From assembly GCF_016862395.1 (NCBI RefSeq), contig NZ_BOMW01000024.1, positions 62,001 through 126,000 on the forward strand: 64,000 nucleotides of DNA, in the 5' to 3' direction. Below are positions 53,460 to 64,000 of this stretch, piece after piece. This DNA is from Actinoplanes siamensis. Lineage in GTDB: Bacteria; Actinomycetota; Actinomycetes; Mycobacteriales; Micromonosporaceae. The stretch's first letter is position 1. The number at the start of each line of letters is the position of its first letter. A program made the position numbers and the translations under genes. The notes under the pieces are model-generated. The model did not search any database. It was not told where the DNA came from and saw only the letters and a program-made list of their open reading frames with translations.

Positions 53460-54422
53460 TCAATTGCCGGAATGTGGATTTCCGGCGGTCAGCCGGATGG
53501 TGAACTCGCCCGGCTGCCGGTACAGGGCGACGTGACTGCACGACTGGTGGACGATCCACAGCCCGAGACCCCCGTCCGACCCGTCACCGCTGGGCAGCAG
53601 GCCGGCGAACGGGTCCTTGGGGCCGGGGCCGCCGTCGGTCACCGCCACCACGATGCGGTCGGCGCCCGACCACAGCCGCACCCGGACCGGTGCCCGGCCG
53701 TGCCGATGCGCGTTCGCCACCGTCTCGCTGACCGACATCATCAGGTCGTCGACGTCCGCGGGCGGCAGCACGCCCCGGTCGGCGGCGCGCACCGCGTCGC
53801 GGGCCTGGGCCGGGGTCGGGCCGGTGAGGTCGGCCAGCGGCTCGGCGCGCTGCACCGGGTCCGGCGCCGGCGGACGGGACCCGCTCAGGTAGACGACCGG
53901 TTCGGTGTAGTCGGCGTTCCGCACGTGCCGGTCGTCCGGCAGCGCGCTGCGCGGATGGGTCCGCAGGACGTCGGCCAGCACCGGCGCCGGAGTGCGGCGG
54001 GTGTCATAGACGCACATGCTCCACAGCGGGAACTCGTCGTAGGCGTGGTTGACGGCGGACTCGTACCGCGCCCACCAGTCCCAGGTCGCGCCGAACGCCT
54101 CCGGTGGGATCTCGCCGATGACCCGGATCTGCCCGGCGCCGCCGGCGGCGAAATCGGAGAGCATCTTCCGGTACGCCCGGATCGCCGAGGCCGGGCGCGT
54201 GTACATCGCGTCGCCGGACAGGAACGTGATCGGGGCGTCCGCCGGCAGGACCGCGCGCAGCAGCCCGGTGTTCCGTTCACCCAGCGCCACCACCGCCGGC
54301 TCGCCGGCCGCGATCGCGCCGAGCAGGAACGGCAGGGCCACGGCCAGCAGGCGCTCGTCGCTGTCGTAGCAGAGCGCCTCGTGGAAGTAGCCGCGGTGCC
54401 CCGCGGCGGCCCCGGTCCTCAT
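53460..54422 (-). CDS. MEDS-domain protein with C-terminal HATPase (anti-sigma-type kinase)
   Basis: The 320-residue protein has an N-terminal MEDS sensory domain (about 8-170; RGYFHEALCYDSDERLLAVA, AIRAYRKMLSD) and a C-terminal RsbW-like ATPase (about 190-315) with the N-box VSETVANAHRHG and G-box TDGGPGPKD and GGLGLWIV. Such proteins act as serine kinases or switch-type regulators of STAS anti-sigma antagonists. Its start overlaps the stop of the MEDS-STAS gene, giving a natural pair. Confidence 0.88.
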   Translation of the reverse strand: MRTGAAAGHRGYFHEALCYDSDERLLAVALPFLLGAIAAGEPAVVALGERNTGLLRAVLPADAPITFLSGDAMYTRPASAIRAYRKMLSDFAAGGAGQIRVIGEIPPEAFGATWDWWARYESAVNHAYDEFPLWSMCVYDTRRTPAPVLADVLRTHPRSALPDDRHVRNADYTEPVVYLSGSRPPAPDPVQRAEPLADLTGPTPAQARDAVRAADRGVLPPADVDDLMMSVSETVANAHRHGRAPVRVRLWSGADRIVVAVTDGGPGPKDPFAGLLPSGDGSDGGLGLWIVHQSCSHVALYRQPGEFTIRLTAGNPHSGN

Positions 54423-55219
54423 CCGGTCACCGCCACCCGCACCCGGGGCAGCTCCAGCAGGCCGGCCAGGCGGGCCGTGGCGCCCAGCCGGGTCCGCACG
54501 ACAGCGGTCAGCCGCCGGGCCTCGAGGTGGCGCTGCAGGGCGATCAGCGACTGGTGGTCGATGAACCGCAGCTCGCGGGCGTCGACCACGACCTCGCCGC
54601 CGGCCGTCGCCAGGTCGGTGTGCACCAGCGCGGAGGCGAACACCTCGCGCATGGCCAGATCCAGCTCGCCGGTCAGCACGCTCTCGCCGGCCCGTGCGCC
54701 GGAGTGGAGCTGGAAGGTCACCCCGGCCTCGTGGCTGGCCTCGTGCAGGCAGGCCAACTCGGCGACAGCCCGGTCACCGAGCTCGGAGCGGTCGTAGCCG
54801 CACACCGCGCGCATCGGCGCGGTGCGCATGTAGCGGCCGATGACGTACTCGTAGGTGGCGAAGGCGTGCCGCTGCGCGTCGCTGCGGACCAGCGCGGTGG
54901 CCTCGGCGACGACCCGGAAGCCGGTGAAGCCGGCGGCCAGGGCGTCCTCGGTGGCGGCGGCGTACGCGGCGACCTGGCCTGCCGGGTCCACGACAGCGAC
55001 CCCGCGATACGCGTCGGCCTGCGAGATCACCCGGGCGGCGCCCGCCGGGCCGGCGCCGCGCAGCCAAGCCGCTGTCGTGCCGGTCCAGTCGCCAGGCACA
55101 TACCACACCCGCTCGCCGGCGGCCAGCCCGGCGCCGAGGAAGTCCCGCGCGTAGGCGTCGAAGGGCCGGTGGTCGTCATATGCCCAACACGTGTGCCGGG
55201 CCTCGGCCACCCGGGTCAT
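54419..55219 (-). CDS. MEDS-STAS domain protein (anti-sigma antagonist-like)
   Basis: The 266-residue protein has a MEDS domain (about 8-160; HTCWAYDDHRPFDAYARDFL, GFRVVAEATALVRS) and a STAS domain (about 165-262; LTGELDLAMREVFASALVHT, VVDARELRFIDHQSLIALQR). The usual phosphorylatable Ser/Thr after the Asp in the STAS loop is replaced by His (FIDHQSL), so it may not be phosphorylated in the standard way. ATG 55219 is behind GGAG; an in-frame start 11 codons upstream is weaker. It is co-translated with the HATPase gene (ATGA). Confidence 0.87.
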   Translation of the reverse strand: MTRVAEARHTCWAYDDHRPFDAYARDFLGAGLAAGERVWYVPGDWTGTTAAWLRGAGPAGAARVISQADAYRGVAVVDPAGQVAAYAAATEDALAAGFTGFRVVAEATALVRSDAQRHAFATYEYVIGRYMRTAPMRAVCGYDRSELGDRAVAELACLHEASHEAGVTFQLHSGARAGESVLTGELDLAMREVFASALVHTDLATAGGEVVVDARELRFIDHQSLIALQRHLEARRLTAVVRTRLGATARLAGLLELPRVRVAVTG

Positions 55220-55563
55220 GTGCCGGGCTCCAAGGCAATCGTCACGGCGCAACAGTAGCGCGACCGCCGGTCCCTGGTCAGCGCAGGTGCGATGCGTCGT
55301 CGAGGTCCAGCACCGCCCCGGACGGCCAGATGGCCAGGGCGCCGGTTGCCCGGGGCCGCGCCCGGCCGAGATGGTCCGGCCGCTCCTGGCGGGTGTGCCC
55401 GGGGCGGAGGCACCGGTGGCGCCCAGCCGGGGTCCGGCGGCGCCGGGCTGAAGCCGGGGCGAGCCGGGCGTCGCCGGAGATCGGCGCGGGGTGGGGCTCC
55501 CACGGCGTACCGCTGGATCGTCTCTGCGAACATGTGGGCGAGTGGGCGGGCTGACTCAGGGAG
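55220..55563. other. 344-base intergenic region
   Basis: No complete gene. On the minus strand the last codons of a frame ending at 55278 read ALAIWPSGAVLDLDDASHLR, which is protein-like, but the sequence before it is low-complexity; it may be the remnant of a lost gene. Promoters of the MEDS-STAS gene and the small membrane protein should lie here. Confidence 0.35.
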
Positions 55564-55944
55564 TTGACGATCTTCTTCTTCGAAGGTGAGCGTGCCGGGC
55601 TGGCGAAGCCCCGGGCGCCGCTGGCCGGTTTCCGGGCGCTGCTGGTGGGCGCGGTGCTGCTCACGGTGCTGACCGTGGCGCTCCGGCCGGCCACCGACGT
55701 GCGTGACTGCCCCAACTACGGCGGCAACGGCAACGCCAGCGCCTTTCCCGACGAGAGCTGGGATCTGTTCTATCCGCTGCTACTGCTTGCCTGGTTGCTG
55801 ACGGTCGTCGTGGAACAGCTGCTCCCGGTCACCTGGAACGGCCGCGGGGCGGGCCTGATCGTCGCCCGGGGCCTGCTCGCCGTGACTGTCGCGCTGACCG
55901 CTTCCTGCTGCGCGGGCCTCAAGCTGCTGCTTCTCTGCCACTAG
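55564..55944 (+). CDS. Small membrane protein, unknown
   Basis: The 126-residue product has three hydrophobic segments (about 22-40, LVGAVLLTVLTVAL; about 69-90, FYPLLLLAWLLTVVVEQLL; about 99-124, ARGLLAVTVALTASCCAGLK) and short outside loops with Cys. TTG 55564 is the apparent start, immediately after GGGAG with almost no spacing, so initiation is uncertain. No family recognised. It stands alone between oppositely directed genes. Confidence 0.6.
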   Translation: MTIFFFEGERAGLAKPRAPLAGFRALLVGAVLLTVLTVALRPATDVRDCPNYGGNGNASAFPDESWDLFYPLLLLAWLLTVVVEQLLPVTWNGRGAGLIVARGLLAVTVALTASCCAGLKLLLLCH

Positions 55945-55957
55945 CGAGGAGGTGCCG

Positions 55958-56317
55958 TCAGCGGGGAGCGTGCCGCCGGCCGGGAGCGCCGCCATCCGCG
56001 ACGAGTGCTGCCGTCGGCGGGGAGCGCCGCCACCAGCGAGCCCGCGGCCGGAGCACCACGACGAGGACGCCGGCGCTGCGGACTCCGGTGGCACGCCCGG
56101 CGGCGTCGCGGTGCGGGGGCACCTGGATCTTGCCGAAGGTGCCGAACGGCTTCGGGGTGATGTGCGTGACGCAGTACCGGACCGGCATGGTGGTGGTCGG
56201 CGCGCAGAGCAGAGGCCGGATCTCGTCCTTGTCGTAGTCCGGGTTCGGGGTCAGCGGGAAGCGGTTCGCCGTGCCCAGCGGCCCCGACCGCGACCGGCCT
56301 CGCGGAGCCCCGAACAC
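55958..56317 (-). CDS. Possible small protein downstream of katG, unknown
   Basis: A GTG at 56317 opens a 119-codon frame whose first half has actinobacterial codon use and a sensible protein (NRFPLTPNPDYDKDEIRPLL, TTTMPVRYCVTHITPKPFGT); the rest is Arg/Pro/Ala-rich. It lies in the same phase as katG, past its stop and beyond a strong hairpin. It may be a degraded gene, a 3'-extension or chance. No family recognised and no clear ribosome site. Confidence 0.35.
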   Translation of the reverse strand: MFGAPRGRSRSGPLGTANRFPLTPNPDYDKDEIRPLLCAPTTTMPVRYCVTHITPKPFGTFGKIQVPPHRDAAGRATGVRSAGVLVVVLRPRARWWRRSPPTAALVADGGAPGRRHAPR

Positions 56318-56318
56318 C

Positions 56319-56359
56319 GGCGAGCCCGGCCGGTCATCGTGCGACCGGCCGGGCTCGCC
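56319..56359 (-). terminator. 17-bp perfect hairpin terminator of katG
   Basis: Arms 56319-56335 (GGCGAGCCCGGCCGGTC) and 56343-56359 are exact complements with a 7-base loop, starting 15 bases after the katG stop. No T-run, but very strong. It should end the furA-katG transcript. Confidence 0.8.
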
Positions 56360-56374
56360 TGCTCCGAACTGGGA

Positions 56375-59040
<2,666 letters not shown>

Positions 59041-59060
59041 CCGGAGACCATAGACCCCTT

Positions 59061-59076
59061 TTCTGGAATGAATCAA
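59061..59076 (-). promoter_or_regulatory. FurA-type operator at the furA-katG promoter
   Basis: On the minus strand the sequence TTGATTCATTCCAGAAAAGG (59057-59076) closely resembles the AT-rich FurA/CatR boxes known before actinobacterial furA-katG operons. It is the only clearly AT-rich patch in this region and sits about 20 bases before the furA GTG. The match is from memory of the motif. Confidence 0.65.
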
Positions 59077-59368
59077 GTTTTGTGACAGGTGCGTCTGTTG
59101 TTCACTCGAAGTTGGGTACGGCGCCAGGTCGGCTGAGGGTCGCGGGCGGCCACGAACAGCGGAGACTCGGCAGGTACGCCCGGGGGAGTTCCCTCCGCTG
59201 GCGGGTCCCGTGCCGGTCTTCCGCGAGGCTGCGGGCCGCTTCCGGCCGTTGCGCGCCGCAAGGTCGCGGCTGGCGGTTGGGCCGCCGGACCGCCGCCGTT
59301 CGCAGGCGGCCCGGCGGCGGGCTGCGGCCGTTCACGGTGGTCGATCCCGGGCGTGCTACGAATAGCTG
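59077..59368. other. Divergent region between furA and the Crp-type regulator
   Basis: Apart from the furA promoter at its left end, this 292-base stretch has no gene. A GC-rich stem-loop candidate lies around 59280-59325 (GGGCCGCCGG ... GGCGGCCCGG type pairing). The promoter of the Crp-type gene must lie near the right end. Confidence 0.45.
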
Positions 59369-60040
59369 GTGGAGTGGAGTGGGGGGTCGTTCCTGGACCG
59401 GCTCGCCGAGCCGGTACGGGAGGAACTGCTGCGTCTGGGAGCGACCCGCACCCTGCCGCCCGGCAAACGGATCTTCCGTCAGGGCGGAACGGACGACCAC
59501 GTCGAGGTGATCCGCCGAGGCTTCGTCAAGGTCACCGTCGCCGACGGGCACCCGGAGCGGCTGGTCGCGGTCCGGCTGCCGGGCGACATCGTCGGCGAGT
59601 TCGCGGCGATCTCCGGGGCGGACCGCTCGGCGACCGTGACCGCCTGCGGCGAGGTGGTCTCCACGGTGGTCAGCGGGCGCGAGTTCCGGGCGTTCCTGGC
59701 CCGGCGGCCCGAGGCGGCCGCCGAACTGACGGTCGAGGTGGGCAAGCGGTTGCGGTGGTCCAACGTGCGCCGGGCCGATTTCACCACCCACCCGGTCGAC
59801 GTACGACTGGCGCGGGTGCTCGCCGACCTCGCGGAGTGGGCCGGGGTGCCCGCCCGGGGCGGCGGAGTGCTGATCGGGGTGGAACTGAGCCAACCCGAAC
59901 TGGCCGAGCTGATCGGCGCCGCGGAGGACTCCGTGCAGAAGGCGTTGCGGACCCTGCGTACCGCCGGTCTGGTCCGGACGGGTTACCGCCGGGTGAGTGT
60001 CCTGGACATCGAAAGGTTACGGTCCCATCCGGGCGCCTGA
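59369..60040 (+). CDS. Crp/Fnr-family transcriptional regulator
   Basis: The 223-residue protein has a cyclic-nucleotide-binding-type beta-roll (about 20-130; LPPGKRIFRQGGTDDHVEVI, RLPGDIVGEFAAISGADRSA) and a Crp-type winged helix (about 150-215; LSQPELAELIGAAEDSVQKA). The conserved phosphate-binding sequence FGE(x)A..R[S/A]A is partly present as VGEFAAISGADRSA, so ligand binding is possible. GTG 59369 is the apparent start. It is convergent with the caspase-like gene. Confidence 0.9.
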   Translation: MEWSGGSFLDRLAEPVREELLRLGATRTLPPGKRIFRQGGTDDHVEVIRRGFVKVTVADGHPERLVAVRLPGDIVGEFAAISGADRSATVTACGEVVSTVVSGREFRAFLARRPEAAAELTVEVGKRLRWSNVRRADFTTHPVDVRLARVLADLAEWAGVPARGGGVLIGVELSQPELAELIGAAEDSVQKALRTLRTAGLVRTGYRRVSVLDIERLRSHPGA

Positions 60041-60113
60041 GATTCGCCTGCGGTCGACGGGTGCCGTCACCGGCCCGAGCGGATTCGGTGGTCCAGGGCG
60101 AGCTCGAAGGGGC

Positions 60114-61919
60114 TCACCCGGGCACCACGGTCACCACGCCCAGGGTGACGGCCGTCCAGTCGTACGGATCGTCCTCCGCCCCGCCCGCGTCCCGGTGCAT
60201 GGTGACCGGCGCCGGCACGCCCCGCCGCCCGGCGTCGTCGATCGAGCCCTGCTCGAACGGCAGCGCGGCGAACTCGTCCTCGGCCACGATCAGTTTCAGC
60301 CAGTCCCGGATCTGCGCCTTGGGCTCGACAGGGGTACGGGCGGGCAGCCGGAACTGCACCGGGCGGCCGTGGAGCGCCGCCCCGGTCCGGCGCGGCCCGA
60401 CGAACTCCCCGGGGAAGAGCCCGGCGTGGATCCGGTAGCGGCCGGTCAGATCCAGCAGCACGCAGAACAGCGGCTGGTCGGAGGTGTTGTGCAGCCTGAT
60501 GAACGCGGTCGGCGCGACCCAGCCCCCGGCGCGGCGCAGGTACTCCATCCGGATCAGTCCGTCCGGGCCGGGGGTGAGCGCCGTCCCGCCCGTGGTGATC
60601 TCCAACCGGACCTGGCCGGCCAGCCGGGAGCCCGGGTTGGTCAGCGCCTGCACCTGCCGCCACCGGGCGATGTGCTCCGCGGCGCGGACCGTGTGCGGTG
60701 CCGAGGAGGTGACCGCCAACTCGGACTCGTCGGCGCCGAGGATCCGGGTGCCGCGGAACCGCAGCTCCGGCACCTCGCCCGGGGGCTGCACCCGCAGCAG
60801 CGGCGACGCGGCCGTCAGCCGGGCGAGCTCGGCGGATCCTCCGACGTCGACGGCCAGTCCGGGCCGCGGTAGCCGGGTGATCACCACCGGGTACTGCCGC
60901 CGCGGGTCGGGCGTCCAGCCGTCCGGTTCCACCACGGACCGGTCGACCAGCACCGACACCACGTTCGCGGGGCGCACCGGGCCGTCCCCGGCGACCGCCA
61001 CGCGCAGCGGCCCCAGGTCCGGGGAGGGCAGCCCGTGGCAGGCGCCGGCGTCGATCTCCCAGCGCCCGCCCAGCCGCCGCAGCAGGATCCCGGAGGCGGG
61101 CGGCCGCAGCGCCCCGCCGAGGAACGGCTGGTCGGCGGACTCGTCGCCGTCCAGTTGCGGGGTCTGGAAGGCGACCCGGTCCTCCACCGCGCAGCGGGCG
61201 GCGGCGAGCAGTTCCCGGTACGTCGCGCGCGGCCCGAGCTGGGTCAGCGCCCGCAGCAGCGCCCAGCTGAACACCCCGTGCGGCGACCCGCCGTCCATCG
61301 GCAGCTCCTGGGCGAGCTGGTCGGAGCGGCACGCGGCGAGCTGCACCACGCGGCTGCGTCCGGGCAGCGCGGTCCAGCCGGCGCGCAACTCGGGGATGAG
61401 ATCGCCGGGCTCCGGGGCGCGGGCGGCCGGCGGCACCTTGCGCACGTGCGCGACCGGCTCCGGCAGCTCGCCGCGGACCATGCCGGCCGCGTGGCAGCTG
61501 TCCAGCACCACGGCCACGTGACACCCGGTGGCGGCGACCTGGTCGAGCAGCACGGACAACTCCTTGTCGTACAGGTCGGGCACCTCGCCCTCGCGCGAGT
61601 CGGCGCAGACCAGCGTCTGCATCCGCCCGCTGGGTTCCAGGGGCCACAGCTGTGGCGGCAGCGGCGAGGTGGAGCCGTGCCCGGCGAACCAGAAGATCGC
61701 GGTGTCGCCCTCGCGGGCCTGGCCGAGGTGGCGCCGGATGCCGTCGACGATCGCGTCGCGGGTGGCCTCGCCGTCGTACAGCTCGGCGGCGCGCAGCCGG
61801 TCGCCGGCCCGGGAGCGCAGCAGCGCCAGGGCCGCGCCGGCGTCGTTGCGGCAGCCGGTCAGCGGGGTCACCGCGCGGTAGGCGTCGATGCCGGCGACCA
61901 GCGCCCAGACCGTGCTCAT
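60114..61919 (-). CDS. Caspase-like (peptidase C14) protein
   Basis: The 601-residue protein has an N-terminal caspase fold (about 1-260) with the catalytic pair His81 in FWFAGHGS and Cys142 in VLDSCHAAGM. The remaining 340 residues have no recognised catalytic motif and look like a beta-rich domain (LPRPGLAVDVGGSAELARLT, IRLHNTSDQPLFCVLLDLTG), similar to the C-terminal extensions of bacterial metacaspases. ATG 61919 overlaps the stop of the upstream gene (ATGA). Such proteases work in regulated cell death and conflict systems. Confidence 0.88.
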   Translation of the reverse strand: MSTVWALVAGIDAYRAVTPLTGCRNDAGAALALLRSRAGDRLRAAELYDGEATRDAIVDGIRRHLGQAREGDTAIFWFAGHGSTSPLPPQLWPLEPSGRMQTLVCADSREGEVPDLYDKELSVLLDQVAATGCHVAVVLDSCHAAGMVRGELPEPVAHVRKVPPAARAPEPGDLIPELRAGWTALPGRSRVVQLAACRSDQLAQELPMDGGSPHGVFSWALLRALTQLGPRATYRELLAAARCAVEDRVAFQTPQLDGDESADQPFLGGALRPPASGILLRRLGGRWEIDAGACHGLPSPDLGPLRVAVAGDGPVRPANVVSVLVDRSVVEPDGWTPDPRRQYPVVITRLPRPGLAVDVGGSAELARLTAASPLLRVQPPGEVPELRFRGTRILGADESELAVTSSAPHTVRAAEHIARWRQVQALTNPGSRLAGQVRLEITTGGTALTPGPDGLIRMEYLRRAGGWVAPTAFIRLHNTSDQPLFCVLLDLTGRYRIHAGLFPGEFVGPRRTGAALHGRPVQFRLPARTPVEPKAQIRDWLKLIVAEDEFAALPFEQGSIDDAGRRGVPAPVTMHRDAGGAEDDPYDWTAVTLGVVTVVPG

Positions 61920-63175
61920 GCGACCGCCCCGGGCACGTAGAGCCAGGCATGTTCGCGGAACCCCTTGCCGGGCAGGTCCACGGTGACCGGCTGGAACGCC
62001 GCCGGCGGTGGTTCCGTGCCGGTGGCCAGCACGTCGGCGTAGAGCACGTCGGGCACGCCGAGCACCCAGTCGGCCCTCGGATGGTCGGCGACCGCGGCGC
62101 GCAGCGGCGGCGAGTCCAGCAGCCGGTGCACGGCGACGGCGGCCCGCCCGACCCAGCCGTTGTCGGCCTCCTTGACCAGGCCGCGGTGCAGCGCGAGGCG
62201 CAGCCGCATCGGCTCGTCGCCGGACGCCGCGTTGCGGAACCGCAGAGCCTCGTCCAGGCCGCGCAGCAGCCGGGGGATCGCGTCCGACTCGTCCAGGCCG
62301 GCCGGCAGCACGGTGAACTGTCCGTCGCCCTGCGGCTGCGGACTCACCTGGGCGGCTGTCACGCCGGCCGCCCACCGGGCGTCGGCCAGCACGCTGACCA
62401 GGTCGTGTTGCAGCCGCTCGGCGGCCTCCGGGCGCCTGCTGTAGCCGACCACGTCCGCGGCCATGCAGAGCCGCACGGCGGCGGCGCGGCCCGCGGCGGC
62501 GCCCGGCAGGGGCGCCGCGAACGGGATGCGGTGGCGGGTCGAGGCGCGCCGGCGGACCGCTCCGGTGAGCTCGGCCTCGACTTCCAGGAAACCGGCGATG
62601 TCGGTACGTCCGGAGCCGGTCACCTCGAGGACCGCGTGCACCCCGTACGTCCGCGGCAGCAGCGGCGTGCCGCGCCGATCCTGGTAACGCCAGCCGAAGC
62701 GGGTGCTCTGCGCCCCGGTGGTCCACGCCGGTGGCCGGTCGTCGCGCGAGCGCAGCCGGCTGATCAGCCGGGATACGCCGCCGGCCGCCGCCCGGTCGGC
62801 CAACGGCGACGCGGCACCGTCGGCGAGCAGCCCGAACTGGTCGGCGCCGGCGTGCACCAGCACGGCCGGCACGTCGCAGTCGCCGAGGTCGACGGTGAAC
62901 CGGGCGGCGGAGTACCGGTACCCGGCCGGCGCCGGGTCCAGATCGAACGCGAACAGCGCGCCGAGGTAGCGGGCGCCGGTGGCCGCGGCCCGGCTGCGCA
63001 GCGCCACCGGCAGGTCCCGCGCGTCGGCGGGGTAGAGCAGCGGCCGGCCGCACCGCACGCCGATCGCGAATTGATCTTCTCCGCGGGCGGGAGGTGCGAT
63101 CAGCCGAGCGTCGGCCAGCACCTCATCCGTTCGGAGTAATTCGTCCAGTTGAACGACAGCGTTGTTCGCCATCAA
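61916..63175 (-). CDS. Protein with C-terminal nucleotide-cyclase-like fold, coupled to the caspase
   Basis: The 419-residue product has an N-terminal domain of unknown type (about 1-225; FAIGVRCGRPLLYPADARDL, VPAVLVHAGADQFGLLADGA) and a C-terminal half resembling a class III nucleotide-cyclase fold (about 233-395; RLCMAADVVGYSRRPEAAER, QVSPQPQGDGQFTVLPAG, MRLRLALHRGLVKEA). The metal-binding Asp of active cyclases is partly kept (AADVVGYS), but other catalytic residues are not obvious, so it may bind rather than make nucleotides. Tight coupling with the caspase suggests sensor and effector. No known name. Confidence 0.7.
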   Translation of the reverse strand: MMANNAVVQLDELLRTDEVLADARLIAPPARGEDQFAIGVRCGRPLLYPADARDLPVALRSRAAATGARYLGALFAFDLDPAPAGYRYSAARFTVDLGDCDVPAVLVHAGADQFGLLADGAASPLADRAAAGGVSRLISRLRSRDDRPPAWTTGAQSTRFGWRYQDRRGTPLLPRTYGVHAVLEVTGSGRTDIAGFLEVEAELTGAVRRRASTRHRIPFAAPLPGAAAGRAAAVRLCMAADVVGYSRRPEAAERLQHDLVSVLADARWAAGVTAAQVSPQPQGDGQFTVLPAGLDESDAIPRLLRGLDEALRFRNAASGDEPMRLRLALHRGLVKEADNGWVGRAAVAVHRLLDSPPLRAAVADHPRADWVLGVPDVLYADVLATGTEPPPAAFQPVTVDLPGKGFREHAWLYVPGAVA

Positions 63176-63547
63176 TTACTCACCGCTCTTCGGCAGAAGC
63201 ACGCGGGGTATCCTCGCACGCTCTCGCGGGGCCGACAAGAATCAATTCCGGTATCAAGATCGACAATGTCCGACGTAATTCCGTCCTACAGCGGAATGTC
63301 CGTGCAGGACTGTGGCAGTCTTGCGTCCGGGCCGGTGAGAGGCGCTGGGCCGGAACGAGTCGGCCGTTCGGTCAGTCCACCCCAGCGATCATCGTGGACG
63401 GTCGCCGAACGGTGGCCGGCGTTGATCTGACGTATTCGCCGACCGACCTGAAACGGGCTATGGTGCGCCTCGCCGCCCTGTTGTTACGCTCGCCGGCATC
63501 TGCTGCCGGTCATTGTTCGTTCTTTTCCGACCGCGTTCGGGGGGCAA
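63176..63547. other. 372-base intergenic region
   Basis: Contains the promoters of the leftward cyclase-like gene and the rightward orphan gene. A short frame near 63268-63430 does not look coding. The part at 63176-63300 is noticeably less GC-rich (CGGTATCAAGATCGACAATG), consistent with promoter DNA. Confidence 0.5.
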
Positions 63548-63997
63548 GTGGAATTCCAGCGAAGGCGCCGCGTCGAAATGGGCCTCGACGCCCGTCCGGC
63601 CGTCGCCGGGCAAGATCAGAAAAGGTTCACCCCGGTGCGGCGGCAGCTGCGCAAGCCTCGTCACGCCGGCCTCGTCGAGGCGGTGCACCGCCTCGACGCG
63701 GGTCTCGACACGGCCACCCGCGCGCAGCTCGACGGATGGATCCGCGCGGAGTACGAGAGCGAGTTCGGCGACGTGCCGCTGGGCATGTTCGCGCTCTGCC
63801 ACCTCGGTCCGCCCTACATCGACCACCGCCTCGACCTGTTCCAGTCGATCGTCGAGCACTACGCGCCCGCCGATCCGGTGCCCGAGCCGTTCGCCCGGGC
63901 CCGGATGCTGGTGCGCACCGGCGCCTACGACTTCGTCGAGGTCTACGCCAGCGGGGAACTGCGCCCCGTTCTCCACGACGGCTCCGTCGCCGCCTGA
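63548..63997 (+). CDS. Conserved hypothetical protein at the right edge
   Basis: The 149-residue frame starts at GTG 63548, or at ATG 63578 (MGLDARPAVAGQ); its TGA is at 63995-63997. The C-terminal two thirds look like a compact domain (ATRAQLDGWIRAEYESEFGD, PPYIDHRLDLFQSIVEHYAP, LVRTGAYDFVEVYASGELRP). I do not recognise the family. It is divergent from the caspase/cyclase-like operon and could belong to it. Confidence 0.65.
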   Translation: MEFQRRRRVEMGLDARPAVAGQDQKRFTPVRRQLRKPRHAGLVEAVHRLDAGLDTATRAQLDGWIRAEYESEFGDVPLGMFALCHLGPPYIDHRLDLFQSIVEHYAPADPVPEPFARARMLVRTGAYDFVEVYASGELRPVLHDGSVAA

Positions 63998-64000
63998 CCG

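Noticed and set aside
55278..55400. Minus-strand frame ending ALAIWPSGAVLDLDDASHLR as a gene
   Set aside because: Only about 25 codons look protein-like; the upstream part is low-complexity and overlaps the control region of the small membrane protein.

Overview
The window is very GC-rich, uses many GTG and TTG starts, and is packed with stop/start overlaps of the ATGA or GTGA type. Together with the furA-katG pair, GH10/GH62 enzymes carrying CBM2 or CBM13 modules, MEDS/STAS proteins and an ECF sigma/membrane partner pair, this points to a filamentous actinobacterium. My best guess is Micromonosporaceae (Actinoplanes-like); that is an inference and no rRNA is present to confirm it. I see no tRNA, rRNA, CRISPR array, insertion sequence or phage gene.

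Layout. (1) 1-3.4 kb: a truncated ROK regulator, an ECF sigma factor with its membrane partner, and a GNAT acetyltransferase. (2) 3.7-12.2 kb: the four dTDP-L-rhamnose genes (rmlD-rmlB leftward, rmlA-rmlC rightward), then an operon of polyprenyl-phosphate sugar transferase, UDP-sugar 6-dehydrogenase, FemAB/CelD-like acyltransferase and a GT2. (3) 12.3-26.9 kb: the core of a Wzx/Wzy-type exopolysaccharide locus, made of two divergent operons each headed by a Wzz-like two-TM protein. The left arm encodes GT4, GT2 and a polysaccharide deacetylase. The right arm encodes the Wzy-like polymerase, Wzx flippase, GT2s, a secreted beta-helix protein and a very large secreted multidomain protein. (4) 26.9-28.7 kb: a multicopper oxidase. 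(5) 29.2-32.3 kb: the most unusual locus, a thiamine-diphosphate E1 alpha/beta pair followed by a fusion of a lipoyl domain, an E3-binding domain and a PglD-type sugar acyltransferase. It faces a DegT sugar aminotransferase. (6) 32.6-43.4 kb: MFS carrier, membrane-anchored propeller, acyltransferase-3, asparagine-synthase-like enzyme, and a nucleotide-sugar module (DegT aminotransferase, NAD epimerase, Gfo/Idh dehydrogenase, left-handed-helix acyltransferase). (7) 43.4-47.7 kb: membrane-anchored propeller, GNAT and a large FAD/Fe-S oxidoreductase. (8) 48.2-53.4 kb: a xylan-degradation island (GH62, Ser/Thr kinase with an outside CBM2-like domain, GH10), with matching operator-like sites before both hydrolases. 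(9) 53.5-55.9 kb: two MEDS-domain signalling proteins and a small membrane protein. (10) 56-59 kb: katG and its Fur-family regulator. (11) 59.4-64 kb: Crp-type regulator, a caspase-like protease overlapping a gene with a nucleotide-cyclase-like fold, and an orphan gene at the right edge.

How it fits together. RmlABCD, Ugd and the DegT/epimerase/dehydrogenase/acyltransferase modules would make deoxy-, uronic and acylated amino sugars. The sugar transferase primes the lipid carrier, the GTs extend the repeat unit, Wzx flips it, Wzy polymerises it and the Wzz-like proteins set length. Deacetylase, acyltransferases and the secreted proteins would then modify or anchor the polymer. The E1/lipoyl/PglD locus suggests that an acyl group made by oxidative decarboxylation of a 2-oxo acid is handed straight to an amino sugar, by-passing free acyl-CoA. 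This is a prediction from domain architecture, not an established pathway.
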